From the NCBI GenBank assembly GCA_030220185.1, contig JASPKZ010010238.1, forward strand, positions 1,027,501 to 1,091,500: a DNA stretch of 64,000 nucleotides, written 5' to 3'. Shown here in pieces: positions 21,641 to 32,640 of the stretch. The stretch is from Diploptera punctata (lineage: Eukaryota; Arthropoda; Insecta; Blattodea; Blaberidae). The stretch's first letter is position 1; the number at the start of each line of letters is the position of its first letter. The translations under genes were made by a program, and so were the position numbers. The notes beneath the pieces were generated by a model. The model was not told the origin of the DNA and ran no database searches. It saw only the letters and a program-made list of their open reading frames with translations.

Positions 21641-22100
21641 ATAAGGTCAACTTTTATAAGATTCATGGTGTGTTCCGTTGAGGTATTATTCAAAATTAAA
21701 ATATAAAATTATGGAATATTCACCTGAAAGGTCCGTCTCCTCAACTTAATTAATTATTTAACTGTAGCGCTTTCAGGACTTGTCCCATCATCGGCAGGAT
21801 TCAAAACTCGTGTTTCACTGAATATCTGGTAGAGGGGGTTACATGTATTGGGTTCATTTTCGTTTATCAGATTGTCGTTGTTGTGAGCTGCTTTCATGAT
21901 TTCCATCTCTTCGAGTACGTTTATCTTCGCTGGATTATTTTCTCTGTGCATTACTGTTAGGGTGTTTTCAATATTTAACATGCGATGTCCTTCGTGGATA
22001 ACATGTTTTAAGGTACAAACATGTTTTATATTTGAAATAATTTTATATTGGTGTTCAAACATGAATATTACAAGTGGAGTATAAATGAATTGCAATTTTT
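21641..22100 (-). pseudogene. Penelope-like element 3' end
   Basis: The minus frame 21754-22095 reads KHVIHEGHRMLNIENTLTVM, NNPAKINVLEEMEIMKAAHN and ends NPADDGTSPESATVK. This is the C-terminal region after the GIY-YIG nuclease of Penelope-like elements. The conserved end block CACCTGAAAGGTCCGTCTCC lies at 21720. Only the C-terminal ~110 codons remain. Confidence 0.8.
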
Positions 22101-22922
22101 AAAATTGTATGTCTGGAAGATATTTATCTCATTAATTGTTATTTTTCATTTTCCTGGACACTTTTGAATGCTATGAATCGCTTTGAGTTGTTTTTGTTTC
22201 ATATCATAGGAATGTTGATGGTTTGGAAGATACAAACTCAACCAATGCAACGTCGCGCTCAGTTGTTTCATTTACTAAACATAACAAAGTAAATACCAAC
22301 AAAAAAGCAAGGTTTTAATGTGAAACGTGTAAAAATTGAAACCTCAAGCACTACGTGTTACCGTTAAAATGAACCCTGAGAATGTGATATTTAACACAGA
22401 GTTGAGTTGTGTTTGCAATCCCTCTTTTGTTTCGAGTTCAAGCATCCTGTTGTTTAACTTTCCTTTGAAACTTGTTAGTGTACGCTATAAACTCACAGCA
22501 CACAATAAACTGTGCTTATAGGGATAGAAAATGTATTTGAATTACTAAAATAGGCTTGACAAACTCCGATTGTCTAAAATTTAAATGTTTACATTTTTAG
22601 TGCTGTTAATAATATTTGGGAACTTCATTTTAGTATGCAACACACCATACAAATTAAAACCTTACGGGATTTTACACTGAACAAACTAGAGCGTTTCTCT
22701 AGGACTTTGTAGTTATTCTTGGTACTTCATTTTAAGTTATGCTTTAACAACTCAGGTCATTAGCGTCATCGTTCAAAGCTGAGATTTTAAGAGTTCGTAC
22801 ATTTTTCTCAGATGCTTCCTTTTTTTTTTCAAACTTAGGAAAAGATCCAGTTTGCAGTAAAATTGTTATTAATAACAAAATATTAGAACAAACCATCATA
22901 TGTTCAACTATCTCGGATACCA
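22101..22922. other. Nothing recognised
   Basis: AT-rich sequence with frames of 61 codons or fewer. The long minus frame entering from the minisatellite runs into this stretch and is an artefact. Confidence 0.45.
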
Positions 22923-22924
22923 AT

Positions 22925-25075
22925 AAGTGGAAAGACGAAGAGGAAAAAGAGGGGAGGCAAAGAAAGAACCGGGGGCAGAAAGAAAAGGGGGAAAAAGAGA
23001 AAAAGGGGAAAAGAGAACAAGGGGAAAAAGAAAAAAAAAGGGGGAAAAAAGAGAAAAAGGGGGACAGGGGGCAAAAGGGGACAGGGGCAAGAGGGGGAGA
23101 GGGAGCAAAAGGGGGACAGGGGGCAAAAGGGGGAGAGGGGCAAAAGGGGGAGAGGGGGCAAACGGGGGACAGGGGGCAAAGGGGGACAGGGGCAAGAGGG
23201 GGAGAGGGGCAAAAGGGGGACAGGGGCAAAAGGGGGACAGGGGCAAAAGGGGGATCAGGGGGCAAAAGGGGACAGGGGGCAAAAGGGGGGACAGGGGGGG
23301 CAAAAGGGGGACAGGGGGCAAAAGGGGGACAGGGGGCAAAAAGGGGGACAGGGGGCAAAAGGGGGACAGGGGCGGCAAAAGGGGGGACAGGGGGCAAAGG
23401 GGACAGGGGGCAAAAGGGGGACAGGGGCAAAAGGGGGACAGGGGGCAAAAGGGGGACAGGGGGGCAAAACGGGGACAGGGGGCAAAGGGGGGACAGGGGG
23501 CAAAAGGGGGAAAGGGGGCAAAAGGGGGACAGGGGGCAAAAGGAGGACAGGGCAAAAGGGGGACCGGGGGCAAAAGGGGGACAGGGGGCAAGAAGGGGGA
23601 CAGGGGGCAAAAAGGGGACAGGGGGCAAAAGGGGGACAGGGGCAAAAGGGGGACAGGGGGAAAAGGGGGACAGGGGGCAAAAGGGGGACAGGGGGCAAAA
23701 GGGGGACAGGGGGCAAAAGGGGGACAGGGGCAAAAGGGGGACAGGGGGCAAAAGGGGGACAGGCGGCAAAAGGGGGACAGGGGGCAAAGGGGGACAGGGG
23801 GCAAAGGGGGGACAGGCGGAAAAGGGGGACAGGGGGCAAAAGGGGGACAGGGGGGCAAAAGGGGGACAGGGGGCAAAAGGGGGACAGGGGGCAAAAGGGG
23901 GACAGGGGGGCAAAAGGGGGACAGGGGGCAAAAGGGGGAGAGGGGCAAAAGGGGGACAGGGGGCAAAAGGGGGACAGGGGCAAAAGAGGGGACAGCGGGG
24001 CAAAAGGGGAACAGGGGGCCAAAGGGGGACAGGGGGGCAAAAGGGGGGGACAGGGGGCAAAAGGGGACGGGGGGCAAAAGGGGGACAGGGGCAAAAGGGG
24101 GACAGGGGGCAAAGGGGGACAGGGGCCAAAGGGGGACAGGGGGCAAAAGGGGGACAGGGGGCAAAGGGGACAGGGGGCAAAAGGGGACAGGGGGGCAAAA
24201 GGGGGGACAGGGGGCAAAAGGGGGACAGGGGGCAAAAGGGGGACAGGGGGGCAAATAGGGGGACAGGGGGCAAAAGGGGGCACAGGGGGCAAAAGGGGGA
24301 CAGGGGGCAAAAGGGGGACAGGCGGCAAAAGGGGGACAGGGGGCAAAAGGGGACAGGCGGCAAAAGGGGGACAGGGGGCAAAAGGGGGACAGGGGGCAAA
24401 AAGGGGGACAGGGGGAAAAGGGGGACAGGGGGCAAAAGGGGGAAAGGGGGCAAAAGGGGGACAGGGGGCAAAAGGGTGACAGGGGGCAAAAGGGGGACAG
24501 GGGGCAAAAGGGGGACAGGGGGGCAACAAGGGGGACAGGGGGCAAAAGGGGGACAGGGGGCAAAAGGGGGACAGGGGGCAAAAGGGGGCAGGGGGCAAAA
24601 GGGGGACAGGCGGCAAAAGGGGGACAGGGGGCAAAAGGGGGACAGGGGGGCAAAAGGGGGACAGGGGGCAAAAGGGGGACAGGGGGGCAAAAAGGGGGAC
24701 AGGGGGCAAAAGGGGGACAGGGGGCAAAAGGGGGAAGGGGGCAAAAGGGGGACAGGGGGCAAAAGGGGGACAGGGGGCAAAAGGGGGACAGGGGGCAAAA
24801 GGGGGACAGGGGGCAAAAGGGGGACAGGGGGCAAAAGGGGGACAGGGGGCAAAAGGGGGACAGGGGGCAAAAGGGGACAGGGGGCAAAAGGGGGACAGGG
24901 GGCAAAAGGGGGACAGGGGCGCAAAGGGGGACAGGGGCAAAAGGGGGACAGGGGGCAAACGGGGGACAGGGGGCAAAGGGGGACAGGGGGCAAAAGGGGG
25001 ACAGGGGGCAAAAGGGGGACAGGGGGCAAAAAGGGGAAGGGGGCAAAATGGGGACAGGGGGCATAAAGGGGGACA
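22925..25075. repeat. G-rich minisatellite, ~18-bp unit, ~2.1 kb
   Basis: The core unit is GGGGGACAGGGGGCAAAA, repeated about 110 times. It is almost perfect near 24745-24880 and varied elsewhere (17-20 bp). The left margin (22925-23060) degrades into purine-rich GGGGAAAAAG. The plus strand carries dense runs of 4-6 G. Because the basic unit is 18 bp and has no stop codon, several frames stay open: collagen-like GDRGQK or GTGGKR on the plus strand and proline-rich PPVPLL, SPFCPL, CPPFAP on the minus. Frames switch at each unit of irregular length. These 196-761-codon ORFs are not supported as genes. Confidence 0.95.
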
Positions 25076-25463
25076 TTTTCAAATTTTTACATTTTTCAAA
25101 ATTTTTGTGAATTGTTCAAAATTTTTACATTTTTCAAAATTGATAATTTTTTCCAAAAAATTGAGAATAAGCAACATCTTCCCTTTATGAATATTTTTTA
25201 TATAGCTAATATGTTTAATGGAATCATGAAGAATCTGAATCTCTAATGTCATGAGAGAATAATTAAAGATGCATTGTAAGGATTTTTTTTTAGAAAATAT
25301 TAAAAAATATAGTTTTAAAAAATCATAAGTCTGAAACTATTCTACTTATAAACATCAACTTCACAGAAACGCTACTATAAGCACATAATATATGTCATAA
25401 AATTTTCAAAACAATCAGATTAAAACTAATTAAGGATTGAAATTCACCAGTCGATCCCATTAA
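25076..25463 (-). mobile_element. Half of a T1 element abutting the minisatellite
   Basis: The reverse complement of this stretch follows T1 81-235 plus 517-720: GGGATCGACTGGTGAATTTC, CTGATTGTTTTGAA, ATAGTTTCAGA.TTATGATTT, AACATATT.GCT. The outer terminus is CACCAGTCGATCCCATTAA at 25448-25466. The other half of T1 is missing, and the minisatellite begins at the break. Confidence 0.75.
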
Positions 25464-25466
25464 ATC

Positions 25467-25908
25467 TTCGATTGTTATGTTAAATAAAATGTTGTAACAA
25501 CAAGTTATTCAAATTGAAAGCAGAGCACTTGCCAGAGTACCAAAGTGAAAGCAGAAGATGAAATTTAAGTTTTCGAAAGGCCTCGTACAAAACTACACCG
25601 CTCATTATTGAAGACGACTGAGATCTCAGATACCGTTTGATGATTCTCAAAATTTTTAACATAGTGACCTGAACGGAGTTTCGTAATGTATTTTAAATCT
25701 CTCATAACAACAAGGTAAGCATTTGATAATATGCTACCTGAAGCTGCACTGTCTAAGATAAGGCTATACAGTAGTAAGAAGAACAGTAGGTTGACCATAA
25801 AGGCTTATTAGAGTTTATTTATTTTATAGTAAATCATCTCTCAAGTACTCACCTTCATTCTTCCCTAATGAATTCCTATTCTCAATTTATGTGATCCAGA
25901 TTATTTAT
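25467..25908. other. Nothing recognised
   Basis: No repeat, RNA gene or convincing coding frame was seen. Confidence 0.45.
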
Positions 25909-27527
25909 CATATGTAATGTCACGAGCGATTTCTAAATTTTTCTAGAAAATTCGGAAATCAAGAGTAGTATTTATTAGGACTATTTAACCAATAAAATTA
26001 AGCTCTTTACTCACAAATCATTATTTAAATATAGTTATTTCAAAATATTTATACATTTAATATGAACGGCGATATTTGAAAACATATGAGAAACGTTATG
26101 TTTCACTTATCATAAGTAATGCCACGAGTGATTTCCAAATTATCGATAAATTCACGACTGACGAAGTGAGGAGTGAATTTATCTAGAGAATTTGGAAATC
26201 AAGAGTGGCATTTGTTAGGACTATTTAACGAATAAAATTAAGCTATTTACTCACAAATCATTACTTAACTATAGTTATTTTAAAATATTTATATATTTAA
26301 TGTAAACGGCGATATTTGAAAACAAATGAGGAACGATAGGTACGCTTCATCTGCTTCTTTTGTTTATCACTGCAACCAGATCATATTATTTATTGCCAAA
26401 GGAACGCAATATTGTAAGAATGCTCTCTAGCGGAGAAAAAATGAAACACATCAAATTGTATATTAATTCATTTCTGATGTCGTATGATGTAAATATGATA
26501 ATTATATTTTTCTGGATTGTTACCTGGGAAAAAATACACTTAAGAGAGTGCAAATTGGTTTCTTTTTTTGGTGGTATAATCAATTGCTAGAAATGTGTTT
26601 ATATTAACTCCCGCATGCGGCATGTGTTGACATTCATGCACTATATACACAATATGGCAGCCGTATTCGTTACAGTCTCAGTCACTGCAAAATAATGGTC
26701 AGACCTGTTCACAATATTAAAAAGGAGGAGCTTTTTTAATATGGTAAATATAACACTGATAAATATTTCGAGAAACACGACTCTAATTGGTTGTAAAACA
26801 GAAATCATTGAAACGTGATTGGCCATTGAGTCCCATTTGGGGCATGAGTTAAATAGTCATTAGTAATGTCACAAGCGATTTCTAAATTTTTCTAGAAAAC
26901 TCGGAAATCAAGAGTGGTATTTATTAGGACTATTTAACGAATAAAATTAAGCTGTTTGCTCAGAAATGATTATTTAAATATAGTTATTTTAAAATATTTA
27001 TATATTTAATGTGAACGGCGGTGTTTGAAAACAAATGAGAAGCGTTATGTTTCACTTGTTTATCACTGCAACCAGATCATATTATTTATTGCCAAAGAAT
27101 CACAATACTGTAAGAATGCACCCTAGTGGAGGAATTTATAACCTATAATACATTATAGATATTAATTCATTTCTGATGTCCTATGATTTAAATATGTCAA
27201 TTATACTTTTCTGCAACGTTATTTCCTCGTAATTAATACGTTTAAGAAAGTGAAAACAGTGGTTTCTTCTTTTTTGTATAATCAATTGCTACAAATGTTT
27301 TATATTACCTACCGCAAGCACTATGTGTTTACATTCGTGCACTATATATACAATCTGGTAGTCACATGCAGTCACTGTAAAATAAAGCTATGACCTATTC
27401 AGAATGTTAGAAAGGGGAGCTTGATTTTAATGTGATAAAAGTAAACTGATAAAATCGAGGTGAAATACGACTGTGATTGTTTGTAAAGCAAAATTCATTG
27501 CCATTTGGGGCATGAGTTAAATAGTCC
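25909..27527 (+). mobile_element. Three M repeats head to tail (copies 4-6)
   Basis: A 5' partial copy (25909-26108) is followed by a full copy (26109-26858) and another (26859-27527). The joins are direct (TTCAC|TTATCATAAGTAATGCC and AAATAGTC|ATTAGTAATGTCAC). Twin ATTGG boxes are kept in copy 5; copy 6 has lost one. Confidence 0.7.
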
Positions 27528-27805
27528 AATAAAACAACTTTGCAGAACTAAAGTCTGCAGTGCATTAAAATATTCAAATAATTATATAAGATTGTGAACA
27601 ATTTTATTGAAGGAAATTATTAGATAAATGTAGCATCACATGAATGGGCACGACAAGGAAACATGTTGCTACACCCCAGTTTTATGATGAAAATAGTAAT
27701 ATGTATGGCTTGTAATAACGACAGAAGCAGAGCTTTCAATTCGTCATGTTATAATCGTAACGAAACTTGCAAATCCTTTTACTCATTCAGAATTTTTTCG
27801 TTTAA

Positions 27806-28025
27806 CCCTTAAATTCGTAATGTATCCTTTTGGATACATCAGTTGGTTCAATTAATTTAATATTTTAAATAAATCAGAAGAAAACGAACAAAAATAAACC
27901 ACTTAAATGTATATCTAATTATACAATATACCTAATAACAACAGTTGCACAATATTTCGTTTTCACTGCGGTCCGCCACATTCAAATACCTATCAGAAGA
28001 AATTTGTGTTTTGCCAATTTAAAGG
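27806..28025 (+). mobile_element. P2: piggyBac-like MITE, copy 2
   Basis: TTAA at 27802-27805 and 28026-28029. Termini are CCCTTAAATT and AATTTAAAGG. An 8-bp palindromic hairpin ATGTATCC TTTT GGATACAT follows the left end. It aligns in reverse with 10193-10389. Confidence 0.8.
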
Positions 28026-28115
28026 TTAATTACTCTATGACTATATTCCATTCATAGCACAAATTTAGAAGGTCCGGCACAACATTTCAGCAATCCATGC
28101 TGCTACCTTTTGAAT

Positions 28116-28595
28116 AGATCATCATCATCATCATCATCATTAACAACAATCATGGATTAAGCCCATGTGGGTTATTCCGGTCTCATAGATTCTCATTCAA
28201 ATTTTGAATCCATCTCTTTGTTGTCTACCAACATTCCTGTCTCGTTTTGGATTGTAAATAAGTATATTTTTGTTATGCGTTCAACTTTTATTCTTTGAAC
28301 ATGTCCTTTCCAGTTTTTTTCTAGATTATTTCATTGTATGTAAAAGTTAAAAAGCATTTAGCTCATTTCTAATATCTTCACTTCTTTTATCTAGAAGTTT
28401 GCAGCCAGCTACACTTCTCAGAAATCTCATTTCAGCTGCTTCTATGATCTTGTCTTCTCTTTTAGTTAAAACTGAAAATGCACTACCATACAACAGTAAG
28501 GGAACTGCCACTGATTTATAAAATTTTAGTTTTGTTTCCTTTCTTTTATATTTAAATATTCGCTTAATTGTGCCGCATATTTAATTAAATTTATT
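28116..28595 (-). pseudogene. LINE-E 3' fragment with (ATG)n tail
   Basis: An (ATC)n run at 28121-28140 starts the reversed element, then ATCATGGATTAAGCCCATGT and further decayed C-terminal ORF2 sequence (AAEM.FLRSV.GCKLLDKR). The same family is at 44472-44940. Confidence 0.7.
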
Positions 28596-29540
28596 AAGTT
28601 TGTTTTTGAATAGGTTCAAATAATAATTAAAATAATAATTATCGAAGCTTGTTTTTATTCCTTGTTTCTATGAAAAATAAAAAAAAGTAACACTAAGAAA
28701 TTAGGACTAGAATTAAATATCAATAAAACTAAATATGTGGTCACACGTAGAAATGCATTATATAATGGAAACGGACAGCTAATGACAAATGAGGGAATTT
28801 TGAGGAAGTGGCTGAATTCAAATACCTAGGAACAATAATCACAAATAGGAATGAGATGCACAAAGAAATTAAACATAGGCTCAATTCTGGAAATGCGTGC
28901 TATTATGCATTGCAGAGACTCTTGATGTCCCAACTCCTTTCAAAAAAACGTTAAGCTGAAAATATATAAAACTATTATTCTACCAGTTATATTATATGGG
29001 TGCGAAACATGGACTCTTACTTTAAGGGAGGAAAGGAGATTACAAGTATTTGAGAATAAAGTACTTAGGAAAATTTTTGGACCAAAGAGAGATGAACAGA
29101 CAGGTGAATGGAGAAGACTACATAACAATGAACTACATGGTCTTTATAGGAAGCCAGATATAATAAGAACAGTTAAGTCCCGTAGACTGAGATGGGCAGG
29201 ACATGTTGCACGTATGGGGAATGAAAGACTTGCATGGAAGCTTCTTTTAGGAAAGCCAGAGGGAAACGCCCACTTGGTAGACCAAGAATGAGGTGGGAGA
29301 ATAATATTAACTATTATTTGAGGGAAGTAGATTATACAGGGGATGATTGGAAAGCATTAGCTCAGGATAGGGATGTATGGAGAGCTTATGCCTGCGCGGC
29401 CATGAACCTACGGGTTCGATAGTGCCAGTGAGTAAGTAAGTAAGTAAGTTTGTTCTTGAATAGATTCAAGTGATAATTAAAATAATAATTATCGAAGTTT
29501 GTTTTTATTCCTTGTTTCTTTGAAAAACGAAAAAAAAAAA
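28596..29540 (+). mobile_element. LINE-A copy (+) between ~90-bp direct repeats
   Basis: LINE-A at 28687-29445 runs from the LLSNTKKLG region to a GTAAGTAAGTAAG tail, with frameshifts at 28800, 28945 and 29270. It is flanked by two ~90-bp copies of LINE-E-adjacent sequence (28596-28686 and 29446-29540) that share AATTATCGAAG, TGTTTTTATTCCTTGTTTCT and other blocks, with about eight differences. Confidence 0.8.
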
Positions 29541-29787
29541 GTGAGCTCTTTACACGCTTTATATTAGCTTGACCTGTATCTACATAACGGAATATTTGAA
29601 CACCATTTTCACCCACTTAAAATCATTGGATCGACTTGAAAGTTTGTATACTTGTAAAGGAATGGCAATACAATAATGTCATAATTTTCTTTCTAAAATC
29701 GTGGCCAGAATAAACAGAAAATAAAAAAAAAATAGAAACCGGTATAATAGGTTGCGGACTTATCGACTTTTTAGTCAATCGTTGTAA

Positions 29788-29871
29788 GAACTCAGCTGGT
29801 AGAGCGGTGGACTGTAGTGGTATATATTTTCAGTAATTCATAGGTCGCTGGTTCAAATCCGGCTCGGAGGG
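29788..29871 (+). tRNA. tRNA-Tyr(GTA)-like pseudogene with intron
   Basis: It contains CAGCTGGTAGAGCGGTGGAC, then TGTAG with the GTA anticodon, a short intron (TGGTATATATTTTCAGTA), and AGGTCGCTGGTTCAAATCC GGCTCGGAGG. This is the eukaryotic tRNA-Tyr pattern, the one tRNA that usually carries an intron after the anticodon. T7 at 29872-29878 would stop Pol III. The 5' acceptor strand is deleted relative to the copy at 50917, so it cannot form a full tRNA. Confidence 0.75.
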
Positions 29872-30355
29872 TTTTTTTAGAAGAGTATTAAGCAATTAAA
29901 TTTTCATGAGTTTTCGGTTTATGACAATCAATTAAACTAAAATAAAAAAAAATATTAGCTCAAAAAACTAAAGCAACACACTTTATTAGAAAACCAAACT
30001 AAAAAATAAAATATAGGTAATAGTTTAAAAAAAATAAAACAACACGCTTTATTAGAAAACCGAACTAAAAAAATTAAAAATAATTTTAATTTCCAACACG
30101 CTTGGGATAAAATTAAAGTGGTCAACAAAAAATCATCTCCAACACATCTACAATAAAACTAGAGTTATCAACAAAAAAAAAATAATTTGATCAAGAAAAG
30201 CTTGGGGTGCTTTTTATGGTTTTTACGTTTTCTTCTTAGAGACTTTACTTTTGCCAATATCTGTTTATTATTAAATATATTAATTTTTATAGAGCACTAC
30301 ACGCTTTTGATGGTAAAATATTTTTTTTTGTAGATAACTCTAGTTTTATTCTAGA

Positions 30356-30671
30356 TGGGGGGCACGCCATAGCGTAGTGGTTAAGGCAGTGCGCTATGAA
30401 CCGGAAGGTCGAGGGTTCAAGTCCCGGTGGGGTCAGGATTTTTAAACTGACCCAAACCTTCTGGTGGCACCATGGCCCTGGGGTCGACTCAGCCTCTAAC
30501 TGAAATGAATACCAGATGATTGTTCTGGGGGTAAAGGCGGCCGTCACGCAGGGCTGACAACCCGGCTGACATCAAATGCCGATTGTCTAGAAAAAGTGGG
30601 AGCCTTAACATCCTACTACCCCCAAGGGTCTCCTGAGGCCTGTAGTGGGAACACTTTACTTTACACTTTAC
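30356..30671 (+). mobile_element. SINE-A, copy 3 (+)
   Basis: Complete: head GCACGCCATAGCGTAGTGG, B box GGTTCAAGTCC, then the full body and an (ACTTT)n-type tail. The TSD TTTATTCTAGA is at 30345-30355 and 30672-30682. Confidence 0.92.
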
Positions 30672-30781
30672 TTTATTCTAGACGTGTTCGAGATGATTTT
30701 TTTGTTGACCACTTTAATTTTATCCCAAGCGCGTTGGAAATTAAAATTATTTTTCTTTTTTTAATTCGGTTTTATAATAGT

Positions 30782-30870
30782 CCGTCGCCATGGCGTAGTC
30801 GGTAGAGTCCCTACCTTCCACTCCGGCGACGCGGATTCGATTCCCGGCAGGGTAGGGGTTTTTAAATCTC
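30782..30870 (+). mobile_element. tRNA-like head of another SINE
   Basis: CGCCATGGCGTAGTCGGTAG fits a Pol III A box and GGATTCGATTCCC fits a B box 40 bp later, followed by GGGTTTTT. The body after it is short and TG-rich. A tRNA-Gly-like origin is possible. No second copy was seen. Confidence 0.45.
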
Positions 30871-31081
30871 CACCTTGGGTCTGTGTGTGTCCTACCTTGT
30901 GTCTGTATGTGTGAATACGTTCAAAATGTTAACAAAGATAAAACAAAAAGGAAGAACAGTGTAAACGAAAGAAAACGATAAAGAAAGAAATTTAAAAAAT
31001 AATAAATCGTTTTGTTTTAGTTTTTTAAACTATTATTTATTAATCAACTTTTATAAGATTCATGATGTGTTCCGTTGAGGT

Positions 31082-31388
31082 GTTTGAGCCTTTGGCATGG
31101 ATTCCCTGAAGTAGTCTCCGCCCGGAGAACCGAATGGGGGACTATTTGACCTCCGGAAAATTTTACCCCAGTTGAACCCATGTCCGCATTTCTTGACGGT
31201 TGTATTTTTACGGTGAAAGTTCGTCACTCTTTCGACCAAGGTACTTTTTTTCGTCTGGCTTATCACCTTCGACCAGTCCGGCATGGGTAACCCTATCGGC
31301 AGCAATGCTACCGCCGGCATAGCTCTCAGGATCATTTAAGCATGCAAGCCACTCCACCACGACAAGGTAAAGATACCATGGAGGGCTC
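31082..31388 (-). mobile_element. LINE-A 5' leader only, inserted with TSD
   Basis: The minus strand runs from GCCCTCCATGGTATCTTTAC to CATGCCAAAGGCTCAAAC. It overlaps the leader of the long LINE-A copy at 36514-36660. The flanks GTTCCGTTGAGGT are duplicated (31069-31081, 31389-31401). It contains a 5' leader frame (31060-31335; NWGKIFRRSNSPPFGSPGGD) and no endonuclease, RT or tail. Confidence 0.75.
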
Positions 31389-31401
31389 GTTCCGTTGAGG
31401 T

Positions 31402-32135
31402 ATTATTGAAAATTAATATAAAATTATGGAATAATCACCTGAAAGGTCCGTCTCCTCAAATTAATTGAATCCTGCCGATGACGGGACAAGTCCCAAAAGC
31501 GCTACAGTTAAATGATTAATTAAGTTGAGGAGACGGACCTTTCAGGTGAATATTCCATAATTTTATATTAATTATTTATTAAACTTTTATAATATTCATG
31601 ATGTGTTCCGTTGAGGTATTATTCAAAATTAATATATAATTATCGAATATTCACCTGAAAGGTCCGTCTCCTCAACTTAATTATCATTTAACTGTAGCGC
31701 TTTCGGGACTTGTCCCATCATCGGCAGGATTCAAAACTGGTGTTTCACTAAAGATCTGGCAGAGGGGGTTGTATGTATTGGGTTCGTTTTCGTTTATCAG
31801 GCTGTCGTTGTGAGCTGCTTTCATGATTTCCATCTCTTCGAGTACGTTTATCTTCGCTGGATTATTTTCTCTGTGCATTACTGTTAGGGTGTCTTCAATA
31901 TTTAACATACGATGTCCTTCATGGATAACGTGTTTTGCATAACTTGATTTCCCTTCTGCGTGATTGAAGTCTCGAAAATGTTCTTTGAATCTGATGTTAA
32001 AACTCCTGTTTGTCCTTCCTATATAAAATTTGTTGCAGTCCCGAAAGCGCTACAGTTAAATGATAATTAAGTTGAGGAGACGGACCTTTCAGGTGAATAT
32101 TCCATAATTTTATATTAAGTATTTATTAAACTTAC
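31402..32135 (-). pseudogene. Penelope-like element ends and GIY-YIG fragment, rearranged
   Basis: The minus frame across 31684-32035 reads KFYIGRTNRSFNIRFKEHF, KHVIHEGHRMLNIEDTLTVM and ends NPADDGTSPESATVK. The first block is the YIG half of the GIY-YIG nuclease used by Penelope-like elements for target cutting; the GIY half is missing. The end block AGGAGACGGACCTTTCAGGT occurs four times in alternating orientation (about 31438, 31540, 31652 and 32076), so the copy is flanked by inverted end pieces. Confidence 0.8.
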
Positions 32136-32640
32136 TAAACTAAACGGTATTTCTAACTTAAAATACTGATGATCTGGGGAATATTCATTTGTAAACTCGT
32201 GATGATAAATTACCCAGCTGTTAATTCAAGGACGTAAGGACGTGCTGTTCGTTTTCATGCTACACTGCACTGCTCTGGTTAGTTAGTGCTTGGCTTGCAG
32301 TATCATTATAATCGCAGCATAAACTGAGTTAACTGTTGTATGTACACGAGAGGATATCGGCAACGTTTACAATAGTGTTGGAGCTTCTTCACGACGTCAA
32401 ACAAGGACTTCATGCATATCGTTATTTAGAGTTGATTATGTTTACTTTACACAAATTGCTTGTAAGATAAATTATTGTTGATTTTAAGCAGGGTTTAAAG
32501 AAGAACTTCCTGGTGATAAGTAGATACAATATGTTCCTATCTGGATTCTCAAACAGTTGGAGACGTAGTTTTGTGCCAACGTAACAGAATATATTTTTGA
32601 GCTTTTATCTTAGGCAAATATTATTCTTATCCCTATTTTT
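32136..32640. other. Nothing recognised
   Basis: No repeat copy or convincing coding frame seen. Confidence 0.4.

Larger units (their letters stand above)
29541..30779 (+). repeat. R repeat, copy 1, ending in an inverted arm
   Basis: The stretch 29541-30296 matches 50646-51958 (TTTACACGCTTTATATTAGC, TAATAGGTTGCGGAC, TGACAATCAATTAAACTAAA). From ~30300 the sequence turns back: 30300-30355 plus 30683-30779 is the reverse complement of about 30050-30210, giving a foldback. SINE-A sits in the returning arm. Confidence 0.75.

Noticed and set aside
22744..25082. Proline-rich ORFs of 573-761 codons (minus) and collagen-like ORFs of 196-443 codons (plus)
   Set aside because: They arise from an 18-bp repeat unit with no stop codons; several overlapping frames are open at once and each switches periodicity at irregular units. 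No start context, splice signal or non-repetitive domain.
30287..30547. 86-codon minus-strand ORF
   Set aside because: Lies across SINE-A; the peptide is the antisense translation of the SINE body.
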